Assembly: GCA_934434905.1 (NCBI GenBank)
Contig: CAKSAI010000185.1
Span: 1 to 6,527, forward strand
Source: an uncultured Lachnospiraceae bacterium
GTDB taxonomy: Bacteria > Bacillota > Clostridia > Lachnospirales > Lachnospiraceae
Reading direction: 5' to 3'
Length of the DNA: 6,527 bases
In this document: positions 5,538 through 6,527 of the stretch, piece by piece
Numbering within the stretch: the first letter of the stretch is position 1
How the letters are laid out: every line of letters begins with the position of its first letter
Translations under genes and position numbers: made by a program
The notes under the pieces: model-generated
The model's input: the letters and a program-made list of their open reading frames with translations, nothing else
Databases searched by the model: none
What the model was told of the DNA's origin: nothing

Positions 5538-6527
5538 CTACCTTTTCATTTTTGGATCAAAGGCATCCCGCAGACCGTCGCCGATGAAGTTCCAGGCCAG
5601 CACGGTAAGGAGGATACAGATTCCCGGCGGAAGCCAGATATTGACATAATTCTTCAAAATAACAGAATTCTTTACTACATCCACCATATTTCCCCAGGAA
5701 GCATAGGGCCATGCGATACCAACGCCCAGGTAGCTCAGCGTGGATTCCGCCAGGATCACTCCGCCGATGTCCATAGTAGCGATCAGTATGATGATGGGCA
5801 TAACATTGGGGATCAGATGCTTTAATATCTTCCTGGAGGTACGGATTCCGGTAGCCTCCGCTGCCTGCATGTACTCCAACTCACGCAGCGACAGGATCTG
5901 GCCTCGCACCTGCCTGGCAACACCTGCCCAGTAGAGGATACCCATAACACCCATGATCCACCAAATTCTCTGGGACGGCGGTATCTTCACAGCAAACATA
6001 ACTGCCGAGAAGATCAGCATCAGCGGGATAAACGGGATACAGTTAAATATTTCCACCAGACGCATGATGATCATATCCACCACGCCGCCATAGTAACCTG
6101 CAATACCGCCTAACAACACACCGATTATAAGCTCAATGGCCACAACAATAAATCCCACAGTCAGCGATACACGGCCGCCATACATCAAACGCGTCAGGAC
6201 ATCACGGCCATCCGCATCCGTCCCCAGCCAGTGCTTAGAGGACATAGGCGCCTTAATATTCAAGGTCGTCTTATTGTCCGTACTGCTGGTACTTGATTGT
6301 ACCTCTTCCGAATTCATACCGACTTCTTCGCCGTTCTCTTTGTTTATATAAAAGATCTCGTACTCCCCATAAGGACTGATAAAGGGTCCGATCACGCAGA
6401 ACAAAACCATGACAATAATAATGCCCAGTCCTACACAGGCCAGCTTGTTGCGGAAAAAGCGCTTGGCAACCAGCTGTCCGGGAGTTAATATAACCTGATT
6501 TTTTTCGAATTCATCCTGTTCCTGTTG
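5538..6527 (-). CDS. oppC: Oligopeptide/dipeptide ABC transporter permease, OppC/DppC type (5' end outside window)
   Basis: The reading frame stays open to the right edge, so the ATG at 6410 is internal. The 39 extra codons (QQEQDEFEKN through TPGQLVAKRFFRNKLA) are the usual cytoplasmic OppC N-terminus leading into the first membrane segment. The visible part is 329 residues: membrane segments near 30-50, 122-144, 162-181, 188-204, 244-263 and 299-316. The EAA loop that contacts the ATPases is at about 221-241 (AAEATG followed by HLIPN). An external loop of about 60-70 residues between segments 1 and 2 includes a Ser/Thr/Asn-rich stretch (72-88). HWLGTDADGRDVLTRL (99-114) is a typical OppC-family motif before segment 2. 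It ends nine bases before the preferred oppD start, so the three Opp genes form one operon. OppB-like and binding-protein genes would be expected upstream, beyond the window. Confidence 0.93.
   Translation of the reverse strand, partial: QQEQDEFEKNQVILTPGQLVAKRFFRNKLACVGLGIIIVMVLFCVIGPFISPYGEYEIFYINKENGEEVGMNSEEVQSSTSSTDNKTTLNIKAPMSSKHWLGTDADGRDVLTRLMYGGRVSLTVGFIVVAIELIIGVLLGGIAGYYGGVVDMIIMRLVEIFNCIPFIPLMLIFSAVMFAVKIPPSQRIWWIMGVMGILYWAGVARQVRGQILSLRELEYMQAAEATGIRTSRKILKHLIPNVMPIIILIATMDIGGVILAESTLSYLGVGIAWPYASWGNMVDVVKNSVILKNYVNIWLPPGICILLTVLAWNFIGDGLRDAFDPKMKR

Noticed and set aside
6408..6410. ATG at 6410 as the start of the OppC-type permease
   Set aside because: It falls inside the first membrane segment and has no ribosome site. 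The frame continues upstream with typical OppC N-terminal sequence to the window edge.
6297..6488. Plus-strand open frame near the right edge
   Set aside because: The minus-strand OppC frame is open through to base 6527 and encodes the family's normal N-terminus, so the plus-strand frame is a shadow.

Overview
The window looks like chromosomal DNA from a gut-type Clostridia bacterium, most likely Lachnospiraceae. The hints are Firmicutes-style Shine-Dalgarno sites (AGGAG, AAAGGAGA, AAGGAGG), tightly packed short operons, a non-secreted GH78-type glycosidase beside an AraC-type regulator, and Opp proteins of clostridial style. This placement is inference; no rRNA or other marker gene is present.

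Layout. Left part (1 to about 2360): a minus-strand carbohydrate cluster. A GH78-family (alpha-L-rhamnosidase-like) enzyme of about 704 residues ends in an ATGA overlap with the first 24 codons of a further gene that runs off the left edge and begins with a membrane segment. Diverging from it on the plus strand is an AraC-family regulator (2361-3194) with a near-consensus promoter and strong ribosome binding site. The divergent spacer holds AT-rich palindromic and repeated ATATCT motifs that could be operators. The simplest model is a regulator sensing a sugar in its cupin domain and controlling the divergent glycosidase/transport operon.

Middle (3195-3417): a 223-base non-coding spacer between convergent genes, packed with long imperfect inverted repeats. 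One 13-14-base motif occurs three times (two direct, one inverted), so alternative hairpins are possible. A 14-base perfect inverted repeat spans most of the spacer, and there is a third long hairpin close to the oppF stop. This is the least ordinary part of the window.

Right part (3418-6527): the 3' half of a minus-strand oligopeptide/dipeptide ABC transporter operon, in the order permease (OppC type, cut by the right edge), ATPase (OppD type), ATPase (OppF type). The genes are separated by a few bases or overlap by one. The substrate-binding protein and the other permease are not in the window and would be expected beyond the right edge. Both ATPases carry the Cx5Cx6Cx17C cysteine set in the C-terminal domain, and OppD has an uncommon basic N-terminal extension of about 50 residues.

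I did not find a clearly new multi-gene system. The items worth checking are the palindromic spacer, the OppD extension, the cysteine sets and the small sugar locus.
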